A stretch of 7,452 bases of DNA, taken from assembly GCA_003105285.1 (NCBI GenBank), contig PQAN01000058.1, positions 1 to 7,452 on the forward strand. Reading direction: 5' to 3'. The stretch's first letter is position 1, and every line of letters begins with the position of its first letter. The position numbers and the translations under genes were made by a program. Under the pieces are notes generated by a model. That model saw only the letters and a list, made by a program, of their open reading frames with translations, searched no databases and was not told where the DNA came from. Source of the DNA: Methylocystaceae bacterium (GTDB lineage: Bacteria; Pseudomonadota; Alphaproteobacteria; Rhizobiales; Beijerinckiaceae). Below, one piece after another: positions 1 through 6,182 of the stretch.

Positions 1-1138
1 CGCGCTTCATGATCTCGGACACCTGCGCCTCGTCGTAGGACGGATCGCGCAGGCCCTTATGGGCGACGCGAATGTCGCCGAACCAGATGGCGAGCTTGTC
101 GCGGTCGGCCGCCTCGCCCGCCTTGCCGACCGCCATGACGACGCGGCCCCAATTGGCGTCCTCGCCGGCGATCGCCGTCTTGACGAGCGGCGAATTGGCG
201 ATCGACAGCGCGATACGTTTCGCCGCCTTGGCGCTGTCCGCGCCCGTGACCGTCACCTCGACGAATTTGCGCGCCCCCTCCCCGTCCTTGACGACCTGAT
301 GGGCGAGATCGAGCAGCGTCTCATCCAGCGCGCGGCGGAAATCGCCGAGGCGGCGATCATTGGGCTTCTCGATCCAGGGCGCGCCGCGCGTCTCCGCCGC
401 GCCCGTCGCGAAGAGAAGCAGCGTGTCGGAGGTCGAGGTGTCGCTGTCCACGGTGATGGAATTGAACGAGCCCTGCGCCGATTTCGACAACAGGCTCTGA
501 AGAACCGGCGCGGCGATGGGCGCGTCGGTGAAGACGAAGGACAGCATCGTCGCCATGTCCGGCGCGATCATGCCCGCGCCCTTGGCGATGCCGGCGATGC
601 GCGTCTCGACGCCGCCGATCGTCGCCGCGCGCGTCGAAAGCTTGGGATAGGTGTCGGTCGTCATGATGGCCGAGGCGGCCTCGCGCCAGGCGTCCGGCCG
701 CGCGTCCTTCACGAGCTTTTCCAGCACGCCGTCGAATTTCGAGGCGTCGAGCGGCTCGCCGATGACGCCGGTGGAGGCCAGGAAAATCTGCCGCTCCGGG
801 ACGCCGGCGGCGGCGGCGGCGAGCTTGGCGGAAAATTTCACCGCCTCCTTGCCGGTCTTGCCGGTGAAGGCGTTGGCGTTGCCGGAATTGACGAGCAGCG
901 CCCGCGCCTTGCCGCCCTCGAGCCGCGCCCGGCACCAGTCGACCGGCGCCGACGGACATTTCGATTTGGTGAAGACGCCGGCGACCTGCGTCCCTTCGTC
1001 GAGCAAAGCCAGCATCACATCGGTACGGCCGGCGTAGCGAATGCCCGCCTGCGCGACGGAAAAGCGAACGCCGTCGATCGGCGCGATATCGGGATAGGTC
1101 TTGGGGGCGAGCGGCGAAACGGGAGTGGCCTTGGCCAT
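1..1138 (-). CDS. argJ: ArgJ: glutamate N-acetyltransferase / amino-acid N-acetyltransferase (3' end outside window)
   Basis: Arginine biosynthesis enzyme of the cytoplasm. It transfers the acetyl group of N-acetylornithine to glutamate, giving ornithine and N-acetylglutamate; bifunctional members also make N-acetylglutamate from acetyl-CoA. Translation from the ATG at 1138 gives 379 codons up to the window edge, against about 405-413 residues for the family, so only the C-terminal tail is missing. Family signatures are intact: the NSGNANAFTG loop (residues 84-93), ASTGVIG (121-127), and the self-cleavage site KGAGMIAPDMATML (186-199), where Thr197 is the expected nucleophile that becomes the N-terminus of the beta chain. 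Later SITVDSDTSTSD and GEDANWGR also match the family. Upstream, AGGA lies 10 nt before the ATG, a weak Shine-Dalgarno. The gene follows the parvulin gene by 101 nt in the same direction, a pairing I recall from other Rhizobiales. Mono- versus bifunctional cannot be read from the sequence; bifunctional is likely if argA is absent. Confidence 0.96.
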   Translation of the reverse strand, partial: MAKATPVSPLAPKTYPDIAPIDGVRFSVAQAGIRYAGRTDVMLALLDEGTQVAGVFTKSKCPSAPVDWCRARLEGGKARALLVNSGNANAFTGKTGKEAVKFSAKLAAAAAGVPERQIFLASTGVIGEPLDASKFDGVLEKLVKDARPDAWREAASAIMTTDTYPKLSTRAATIGGVETRIAGIAKGAGMIAPDMATMLSFVFTDAPIAAPVLQSLLSKSAQGSFNSITVDSDTSTSDTLLLFATGAAETRGAPWIEKPNDRRLGDFRRALDETLLDLAHQVVKDGEGARKFVEVTVTGADSAKAAKRIALSIANSPLVKTAIAGEDANWGRVVMAVGKAGEAADRDKLAIWFGDIRVAHKGLRDPSYDEAQVSEIMKR

Positions 1139-1160
1139 GCGGAAAGGGTCCTGTGAAAGG

Positions 1161-1232
1161 GGCAGTCGGCAATGGGCGGTCGGCAGTAGGACGCAGGCGA
1201 TCCGATTGCCCACCGCCCTACCGCCGACCGCC
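1161..1232. repeat. Inverted array of degenerate 7-bp repeats (hairpin-forming) between the isomerase gene and argJ
   Basis: From 1161 to 1190 the plus strand reads as four heptamers: GGCAGTC, GGCAATG, GGCGGTC, GGCAGTA, then GG. From 1232 back to 1202 the minus strand reads the same family: GGCGGTC, GGCGGTA, GGGCGGT, GGGCAAT, then CGG. The two arrays face each other across an 11-nt centre. The best hairpin pairs 1175-1190 with 1217-1232 at 15 of 16 positions, with a 26-nt loop. It fills most of the 101-nt gap between the isomerase stop codon (1240) and the argJ start (1138), so it would be transcribed as an RNA hairpin. It has no following U tract and so is not a typical terminator. It resembles short tandem heptanucleotide repeats known from some bacteria; a dispersed repeat family is an inference. 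Confidence 0.7.
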
Positions 1233-1239
1233 TCTCGGC

Positions 1240-2127
1240 TCACTTCTTCTTTTCGGCGGGCTTCTTGTCTTCCGGCTTGGCGGGAGCCTTGGCGTCGCCT
1301 GCCGCGGGCGGGGCGTCCGTGCGCTCGATCTTGGCGGTCTCGCGCAATTTGGCGATCAGGTCGGACTGCGCCTTCTGGACGACGTAGCGCGCCACCTGAT
1401 CGCGCACCTGATCGAGCGGCGGAAAGGTCTTCGGGCGCTTTTCATCGAGCTTGATGACGTGCCAGCCGAACTGGCTCTTCACGGGATCGGAGATCTGTCC
1501 AGGCTCGAGCTTGAACGCAGCCTCGGCGAATTCGGGAACCATGCGGTCCTTGGTGAACCAGCCGAGGTCGCCGCCCTTCGAGCCCTGGTCCTTGGAGAGC
1601 TCGGTCGCGACCTTGGAGAAATCCTCGCCGCCCTTGACGCGCTTTTGCGCCGCCTTCGCCTCGTCTTCCGTGGGAACCAGAATATGATGGGCGTGGACCT
1701 CGACCTCCGGCTTCTGGTTCTTGGCCGCTTCGTCATAGGTCTGCTTGATCGCCTCTTCGGTCGCCGCCTCCTTGGCGATCTTGCCGAGCAGCGCCTCCAT
1801 CAGCGCCTTGTCGCGCAGATAGGCGAGCTTCTTGGCGAAATCCGGCGTCTCGCCGAGCTTGTCGGCCTGCGCCTTCTGAACGACGAGCTGCTCGTCGACG
1901 AGGAAATCCAGCACATAGCTCTCGCGCGCCTTGCCCTCCAACTGCCGCGGCAGGCCGGAGCCCAGATCATCGAGCGCGATTTTGACGTCGTCGTCGGTGA
2001 TTTCCACGCCGTTGACCTTGGCGAGAACCTTGGCCTGCGTCGGGGCCGCCGTCAGCAGAATGCAGACGCCCAAGGCCGCGAAAGCCGTCCGGCGGCGAAG
2101 GCGCGAGGTCTCGAGGAAATGAGGCAT
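1240..2127 (-). CDS. Exported parvulin-type peptidyl-prolyl cis-trans isomerase (PpiC/SurA-like)
   Basis: A 295-residue folding factor predicted to act outside the cytoplasmic membrane, isomerising proline bonds in exported proteins. Residues 1-32 form a signal peptide: basic RLRRR (9-13), a hydrophobic core to about 28, and a TQA site with cleavage expected after Ala32. The mature N-terminus (about 36-135) is a helical chaperone-like region as in SurA/PrsA relatives. The parvulin domain lies at about 143-230, with HAHHILV (145-151), the GGDLGWF stretch (185-191), and the end motif FGWHVIKLDE (220-229). The last 25 residues are an Ala/Pro/Lys/Glu-rich tail. The start is ATG 2127, with GGAG 6 nt upstream; the longer frame opens at a TTG at 2142 that overlaps this ribosome binding site and is unlikely. 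The gene lies between glnE and argJ, all in one direction. The exact subfamily name is not decided. Confidence 0.93.
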   Translation of the reverse strand: MPHFLETSRLRRRTAFAALGVCILLTAAPTQAKVLAKVNGVEITDDDVKIALDDLGSGLPRQLEGKARESYVLDFLVDEQLVVQKAQADKLGETPDFAKKLAYLRDKALMEALLGKIAKEAATEEAIKQTYDEAAKNQKPEVEVHAHHILVPTEDEAKAAQKRVKGGEDFSKVATELSKDQGSKGGDLGWFTKDRMVPEFAEAAFKLEPGQISDPVKSQFGWHVIKLDEKRPKTFPPLDQVRDQVARYVVQKAQSDLIAKLRETAKIERTDAPPAAGDAKAPAKPEDKKPAEKKK

Positions 2128-2133
2128 GATGGT

Positions 2134-2137
2134 CTCC
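2134..2137 (-). promoter_or_regulatory. Ribosome binding site of the parvulin gene
   Basis: Minus-strand GGAG with a 6-nt spacer to ATG 2127. It decides between this start and the upstream in-frame TTG at 2142, which lies 5' of the site. Confidence 0.7.
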
Positions 2138-2140
2138 AAC

Positions 2141-2168
2141 AAAAGAGCGACAGGCGAAAGCCTGTCGC
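2141..2168 (-). terminator. Perfect 9-bp hairpin followed by TCTTTT, terminator- or attenuator-like
   Basis: On the minus strand GCGACAGGC (2168-2160) pairs perfectly with GCCTGTCGC (2155-2147) around a TTTC tetraloop, and is followed at once by TCTTTT (2146-2141). A GC-rich stem with a short T-rich run fits an intrinsic terminator for transcripts arriving from glnE. However, it lies about 160 nt past the glnE stop codon and only 3 nt 5' of the isomerase GGAG site, so it could instead be a 5'-UTR structure controlling the isomerase gene. The T run is short and interrupted by one C, so termination may be partial. Confidence 0.5.
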
Positions 2169-2182
2169 GACCCGCGTCCCAC

Positions 2183-2250
2183 TAGAGCAAGTCCGCCGAA
2201 AGGGGAAACGGATTTTTCGGAACCGGCGGATCGGACTCGGATCATCTCTA
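2183..2250. repeat. Diverged palindromic intergenic element of Rhizobiales type
   Basis: The element has nested inverted arms. The outer TAGAG (2183-2187) pairs with CTCTA (2246-2250). The inner TCCGCCG (2192-2198) pairs with CGGCGGA (2224-2230). An alternative pairing joins CCGAAA (2196-2201) with TTTCGG (2215-2220). The core resembles the common Rhizobiales intergenic palindrome with a TAGAGC edge and a GTGGAACCGGTTTT-like middle; this resemblance is from memory and the copy is clearly degenerate. It lies in the spacer between glnE and the isomerase gene, so it would be part of the transcript. Confidence 0.45.
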
Positions 2251-2287
2251 ACGATTTGTCATCATGGCGGCGAAGTTTCCGATCGCG

Positions 2288-2326
2288 GCGCTCTTCGAGC
2301 GCGGCTCTTTCTCCCCATCGGGAGAA
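2288..2326. repeat. Two tandem small hairpins just downstream of glnE
   Basis: Immediately after the glnE stop codon, the minus strand forms a perfect 7-bp stem, TTCTCCC (2326-2320) with GGGAGAA (2315-2309), around a 4-nt loop. Next comes a 6-bp perfect stem, GCGCTC with GAGCGC (2288-2293 / 2297-2302), around a 3-nt loop. Neither is followed by a T run. They may protect the 3' end of the glnE mRNA or act as weak terminators; function is inferred only from position. Confidence 0.4.
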
Positions 2327-2327
2327 C

Positions 2328-5279
2328 CTATCGGGAGTCGGGCGTTGTTTCGACAATCTCCACAAACAGCCCTCGCGCCTCCTTCTGCGTCTCGGCGAGA
2401 TGCGCCTTCAGCCGCTCGATGTCCGGCGATTCGCCGGCGCGCAGCAAAAGCTCGAGCAGGCCGCGCGGCGCATGCGCGGCGTCGAAATCATGATCGATGG
2501 CGAGACGCAGCAATTGCGTGAGCCCCTGATACAGCCCCGCCGCCGCGATCAGCGTCGAGACGGCCGGACGGTCGAGCAAGCCGAGCGCGGCCAAGCGCTC
2601 CAGCGCGATCGCCGTCGTCGTGGCGAGCGCCTCCGGATGGGCGCCCGCATGGCGCAGCAGCAGATATTGCGCGATGAATTCGACATCGACGAGGCCGCCC
2701 GGCGCCTGTTTCAAATCCCATAGATTCTTAGCGCCCTTCTCACGCTCCAGGCGGCGGCGCATGTCGCAGACATCGGCGCGCAATTTTTCGGGATCGCGCG
2801 GCCGCACCAGCGCGGCGCGGATCGCCGCCTCGACCCGCTCGGCGAAATCGGGCGAGCCGGCGACGACGCGCGCCCGCGTCAGCGCCATATGCTCCCAGGT
2901 CCAGGCCTCGTTGGCGTGATAGTCCTCGAAGGCGCGCAGGCTGACGGCGAGCGGCCCTTTGCTCCCCGACGGGCGGAGCCGAAAATCGACGTCGTAGAGC
3001 AGGCCTTCCGCGGTCGGCGCGGACAGCGCGGCGATGAGGCGCTGCGTCAAGCGGCCGTAATAGGCGGCCGGCGCCAGCGGGCGCTCGCCGGACGACTCCG
3101 CATGCGGGTCGGCCTCGTAGAGCAGCATGAGGTCGAGATCGGAGGCCGCCGTCATCTCGCGCCCGCCGAGCTTGCCGAGCGCCACGACGGCGACGCGTCC
3201 CTCGGCGATCCGCCCATGCAGCGCGGCGAATTCGCTCTCGACGCGCGGCAGCAGGCCGCCGATGATCGCCTCCGCCAGACGCGCATAGGCGAGCCCGGCC
3301 TCGGCGACCGAAAGCGCGCCCGTCAATATGCGCACGCCGATGAGGAATTTCTGCTCCTGTCCGAAGATGCGGGCGCGATCGAGCGCCTCTTCATAGGAGC
3401 GCGCCTCGTTCAGACTCGTCGCGAGCGCCGCCGAAAGTTCTTCTTTATTCGGCAGATGCTCGAAAAAGGCCGGCTCCAGCAGCGCATCGAGCACGCGCGG
3501 CCGGCGCGAGATCGTCTCGGCGAGCTTGGGCGCCGATCCGAGTATCGCCGTCAGCAGATGCAGCAGGCGCGGGTGGGAAACGAGGAGCGAAAACAATTGC
3601 ACGCCGGCCGGCAGCTTGGCGAGCAGCCGGTCGAAGGCGAGAAAGGCCTGATCGGCATTGTCGGTCTTGGCCAGAGCCTCGAGCAGCATGGGCGTCAGCT
3701 CGGTCAGACGCTCTCGCGCCTTGGTCGAGCGCGTCGCCGCATAGCGCCCGAAGTGCCAACCGCGAATGGTCTCGGTGACCATCTTCGGCTGCTCGAAGCC
3801 GAGACCGGCCAGCGTCTCGATCGTGCCCGGATCGTCCTCGCCGCCGGTGAAGACCAGATTGCCGAGACCGGAGGAGAGTTCCGGCGCGCTTTCGAACAGG
3901 CGCGAATAATGCCGCTGGACTTTCTCCAGCCGCTCGAGCAGCGCCGTCGAGAAATCCTCGAGCGTCGCGAAGCCCATCATGCGGGCGATGCGCGACACGC
4001 CCTGCTCGTCGTTCGGCAGCTTGTGAGTCTGCTCGTCGGCGACCATCTGGATGCGATGCTCGACGTCGCGCAGGAACAGATAGGCGTCGCGCAGATCGTC
4101 GCGCACATTCGCTTCGATCCAGCCGCTGTCGACGAGCCGGTCGAGCATCTCCAGAGTGGCGCGTCCGCGCAGGTTCCGGTTGCGCCCGCCGGTGATCAAT
4201 TGCTGCGTCTGAACGAAGAACTCGATCTCGCGAATGCCGCCGCGCCCGAGCTTGACGTCGTGACCGAGGACGGCGATCCGCCCATGCCCCTTATAGGCGT
4301 GGATCTGCCGCTTGATCGAATGCACGTCGGCGATCGCCGCGAAATCGAAATTCCGTCGCCAGACGAAGGGCGCGAGCTCGGCGAGAAATTCCGCGCCGGC
4401 CTCGATATCGCCGGCGGCGGCGCGCGCCTTGACGAAGGCCGCGCGCTCCCAGTTCTGACCCATGCTCTCGTAATAGCTGAACGCCGCCTCCAACGGAATC
4501 GCGATCGGCGTCGCGCCCGGGTCGGGACGAAGCCGCAGGTCGACGCGGAACACATAGCCGTCCGGCGTTCTGTCGCCGATGATGCGCACGACGCGCTTCG
4601 TCAGCTTCACGAAGAGATCGACATCCTCGCGCGGGTCGACGAGGCGCGCGCGGCGGCGGTCGAACAGCACGATGAGATCGATGTCGGAGGAATAATTCAG
4701 CTCATAGGCGCCTTGCTTGCCCATGGCGAGGAAAATCCAGCCGCAGCCGCGCTCCGGCGCGCGCTGGTCGAAGAGTTCGAGCTTGCCGGCGGCGGCGGCC
4801 TCGCGCAGCGTGAAAGCGACGGCGGCGGAGAGGGTCGCGTCGGCGAGGCGCGTCAGCGCCGCCGTCGCCTCCAGCGTTCCCCAGACCTTGGAAAGATCGG
4901 CGAGCGCGATGACGAGCGCCGCCTCCTGCTTGGCGAGCCGCAGCGCGCGCATCAATTCGGCTTCGCTCGCGGGAGCTTGCGCCCGCGTCGCTTCGATCAG
5001 CCGTTCGACGCGCTCGGCCGGGTCGCTTTCGAGGACGCCGGCGAGCCGCGCCGGATCGCGCGCGGCGAGATCGGCGAGATAGGGCGAGGAGCCGAGGACG
5101 CCCTCGAGCAGCGCCCGCGCTTTTGGATGCGCGGCGAGACAGGCGGCGAGCGCGCCGTCCGCGTCGCGCTCCAACACGCGGGCGAGCGCGGCTTGCGCCT
5201 GCGCGGGATCGATCGGCTCGATGACGACACGCGCGAGGGTGATCAAGGGCCGGGCGTCTGGCGGGTTCGGTTGCGTCAT
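2328..5279 (-). CDS. glnE: GlnE: bifunctional glutamine synthetase adenylyltransferase / deadenylylase
   Basis: Cytoplasmic nitrogen-control enzyme: it adds AMP to, or removes it from, glutamine synthetase in response to PII protein and glutamine. The protein is 983 residues from ATG 5279, in the usual size range, and shows both nucleotidyltransferase heads. The N-terminal deadenylylase head has AMGKQGAYELN then SSDID (197-201), VDLRLRPD (246-253) and GGIREIEFF (347-355). The C-terminal adenylylase head has ALGKLGGRE then ASDLD (712-716), DVDFRLRPSG (763-772) and GGLVDVEFIAQ (861-871). Helical linker and regulatory regions lie between and after them. All metal-binding Asp pairs are present and the frame is open throughout, so it should be functional. 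An ATG at 5303 (991 residues) is also possible, but AAGGGAG lies 11 nt before 5279 while 5303 has no good site. The toxin gene ends 33 nt upstream in the same direction, so transcription from the TA promoter could enter glnE; no separate glnE promoter is evident in that gap. Confidence 0.97.
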   Translation of the reverse strand: MTQPNPPDARPLITLARVVIEPIDPAQAQAALARVLERDADGALAACLAAHPKARALLEGVLGSSPYLADLAARDPARLAGVLESDPAERVERLIEATRAQAPASEAELMRALRLAKQEAALVIALADLSKVWGTLEATAALTRLADATLSAAVAFTLREAAAAGKLELFDQRAPERGCGWIFLAMGKQGAYELNYSSDIDLIVLFDRRRARLVDPREDVDLFVKLTKRVVRIIGDRTPDGYVFRVDLRLRPDPGATPIAIPLEAAFSYYESMGQNWERAAFVKARAAAGDIEAGAEFLAELAPFVWRRNFDFAAIADVHSIKRQIHAYKGHGRIAVLGHDVKLGRGGIREIEFFVQTQQLITGGRNRNLRGRATLEMLDRLVDSGWIEANVRDDLRDAYLFLRDVEHRIQMVADEQTHKLPNDEQGVSRIARMMGFATLEDFSTALLERLEKVQRHYSRLFESAPELSSGLGNLVFTGGEDDPGTIETLAGLGFEQPKMVTETIRGWHFGRYAATRSTKARERLTELTPMLLEALAKTDNADQAFLAFDRLLAKLPAGVQLFSLLVSHPRLLHLLTAILGSAPKLAETISRRPRVLDALLEPAFFEHLPNKEELSAALATSLNEARSYEEALDRARIFGQEQKFLIGVRILTGALSVAEAGLAYARLAEAIIGGLLPRVESEFAALHGRIAEGRVAVVALGKLGGREMTAASDLDLMLLYEADPHAESSGERPLAPAAYYGRLTQRLIAALSAPTAEGLLYDVDFRLRPSGSKGPLAVSLRAFEDYHANEAWTWEHMALTRARVVAGSPDFAERVEAAIRAALVRPRDPEKLRADVCDMRRRLEREKGAKNLWDLKQAPGGLVDVEFIAQYLLLRHAGAHPEALATTTAIALERLAALGLLDRPAVSTLIAAAGLYQGLTQLLRLAIDHDFDAAHAPRGLLELLLRAGESPDIERLKAHLAETQKEARGLFVEIVETTPDSR

Positions 5280-5290
5280 TGGCCGCGTTT

Positions 5291-5297
5291 CTCCCTT
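5291..5297 (-). promoter_or_regulatory. Ribosome binding site of glnE
   Basis: Minus-strand AAGGGAG with an 11-nt spacer to ATG 5279. The spacer is longer than ideal, but the site lies inside the alternative longer frame from 5303 and favours the shorter start. Confidence 0.5.
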
Positions 5298-5312
5298 CGG
5301 CATGGGCGAGCT

Positions 5313-5744
5313 TCACCCACGCGGCGTCGTTCTCGCCCTTCGCGCGTCACGCCATTCGAGAAATGCGGCGCGCACGCGATCGAACAGGCGCGGCGGCAGA
5401 AAGCCATAGTCGTAGCGATCCGTATGCGGTCGTTTGCGCAGGTCATAGCCGGGCCATAGAAATTCATTCCCCTCGCTGACGACGATCCATGAGCGCGAAT
5501 CGTCGAGGCCGAGATGACGCTCGACCGCAGGCGGAATCTCGACGGCGCTTTTCGGATCTCGCGGGGCGCTGTGCGTAATCGGCAGCACGGTCACGATCGT
5601 CGCATCGTCGCTCACGCGCTCGACGACGAGGACGATGGCGCTCGGGCGGTCTTTCAGCCCCTCTTCCTGTCCCGCTCCATATTCGTCATGCCAGAGATAG
5701 GCGTAGGAAATAACGAGGCCCGGCTCGGGCGTGGGGATCGGCAC
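5313..5744 (-). CDS. PemK/MazF-like toxin of a type II toxin-antitoxin module
   Basis: 143 residues, probably a growth inhibitor of the PemK/MazF SH3-like barrel group; characterised members are mRNA endonucleases neutralised by a cognate antitoxin. Visible family-like parts are a Gly/Glu stretch leading to KDRPSAIVLV (31-40, with Arg33-Pro34), and TVLPITHS (52-59), matching the PIT motif of MazF/PemK strand 3, with Thr57. LGLDDSRSWIVVSE (78-91) and FLWPGYDLR (95-103) are, from memory, typical of a Rhizobiales PemK-like subgroup. The C-terminus is Arg-rich. The start codon is GTG, 9 nt after the antitoxin stop codon, without a clear Shine-Dalgarno, suggesting translation coupled to the antitoxin. 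It ends 33 nt before glnE. The assignment rests on motif memory and on the antitoxin next door; RNase activity is not shown. Confidence 0.78.
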   Translation of the reverse strand: MPIPTPEPGLVISYAYLWHDEYGAGQEEGLKDRPSAIVLVVERVSDDATIVTVLPITHSAPRDPKSAVEIPPAVERHLGLDDSRSWIVVSEGNEFLWPGYDLRKRPHTDRYDYGFLPPRLFDRVRAAFLEWRDARRARTTPRG

Positions 5745-5753
5745 GGGCTGGCG

Positions 5754-6023
5754 CTATTTCGGATCGAGAAGAGCGTCGAGATGCCCATGGCGGGGGTCCA
5801 TGCGCGCCGCGGCGACGGCCGCCGCTTTCTCGTCGGACAGTTCGGTCGTGGCGAAGGCGCGGCGACGCGCCTTGAAACGCAGAAATTCCTCATATTCGTC
5901 AGGCCGCACGAAATAGCCGGTGATTTGGCCGTGGCTCGACACGGCGACGGCCTCCCGTTGAGCGAGCATCCGATAGCGCCCGAAGTTGCGGGTGAACTCG
6001 GAGGCGGAAACGGCGCCGGGCAT
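5754..6023 (-). CDS. Phd/YefM-family antitoxin
   Basis: 89 residues. The N-terminal half, VSASEFTRNFGRYRMLAQRE (5-24) followed by VAVSSHGQITGYFV and PDEYEEF, matches the Phd/YefM fold, which dimerises and binds the operator of its own operon. The Ala- and charge-rich C-terminal half, ending HGHLDALLDPK, would be the segment that binds and neutralises the toxin. The start is ATG 6023, with GAGGAG 6 nt upstream; an in-frame ATG at 6149 would add 42 residues that read through the promoter-like and operator-like DNA, so it is rejected. The toxin follows by 9 nt. Autoregulation is likely because a perfect palindrome lies just upstream. Pairing a Phd/YefM antitoxin with a PemK-like toxin differs from the textbook Phd-Doc, YefM-YoeB and PemI-PemK pairs. 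Confidence 0.85.
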   Translation of the reverse strand: MPGAVSASEFTRNFGRYRMLAQREAVAVSSHGQITGYFVRPDEYEEFLRFKARRRAFATTELSDEKAAAVAAARMDPRHGHLDALLDPK

Positions 6024-6049
6024 GTCAGTCTCCTCGTCTGCGAAAGCAA

Positions 6050-6078
6050 AATATGCATGAAATACGTGAAAATCGCAA
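6050..6078 (-). promoter_or_regulatory. Candidate promoter of the antitoxin-toxin operon
   Basis: On the minus strand TTGCGA (6078-6073, -35, 4 of 6 to consensus) and CATATT (6055-6050, -10, 4 of 6) are spaced 17 bp apart in an AT-rich patch, 27 nt upstream of the antitoxin ATG. The call is based on consensus likeness and position only. Confidence 0.4.
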
Positions 6079-6079
6079 C

Positions 6080-6096
6080 TCGCGTAATTTACGCGA
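6080..6096. promoter_or_regulatory. Perfect 8-1-8 palindrome, probable operator of the TA module
   Basis: TCGCGTAA (6080-6087) and TTACGCGA (6089-6096) are exact inverted repeats around one T. The site ends 1 bp before the candidate -35 box and lies 57 bp upstream of the antitoxin start codon, where a Phd/YefM dimer, alone or with its toxin, would be expected to repress. That the antitoxin binds here is inferred. Confidence 0.55.
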
Positions 6097-6182
6097 ATCG
6101 CGCGCCGAACGACGAATGCTCTCCCCACCGACGCTCTGCGCGCCCTCACGACGTCTACAGCGCGACCACTGGCCGTCCTCGT

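Noticed and set aside
59..1156. Plus-strand open frame of 365 codons opposite argJ
   Set aside because: It is antisense to argJ, whose frame shows all family motifs including the self-cleavage site; the antisense product is Arg/Gly-rich and unrecognisable.
357..1172. Minus-strand open frame of 271 codons in another frame of argJ
   Set aside because: It overlaps argJ out of frame, and its product is an Arg-rich shadow sequence without any domain.
1161..1232. CRISPR-like repeat array
   Set aside because: The units are only 7 bp, contiguous without spacers, and arranged as an inverted pair.
1153..2493. Plus-strand open frame of 446 codons opposite the isomerase gene
   Set aside because: It is a shadow of the isomerase coding frame and the structured spacer, with no recognisable motif and a Leu/Arg/Gly-rich translation.
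2889..5459. Plus-strand open frame of 856 codons opposite glnE
   Set aside because: It is antisense to an intact, fully recognisable GlnE. Its translation is Arg/Gly/Ala-rich low-information sequence typical of high-GC antisense frames.
6024..6149. N-terminal extension of the antitoxin to the in-frame ATG at 6149
   Set aside because: The added residues would be encoded by the AT-rich promoter and palindrome region, and the downstream ATG 6023 has a strong GAGGAG site and the normal family start.
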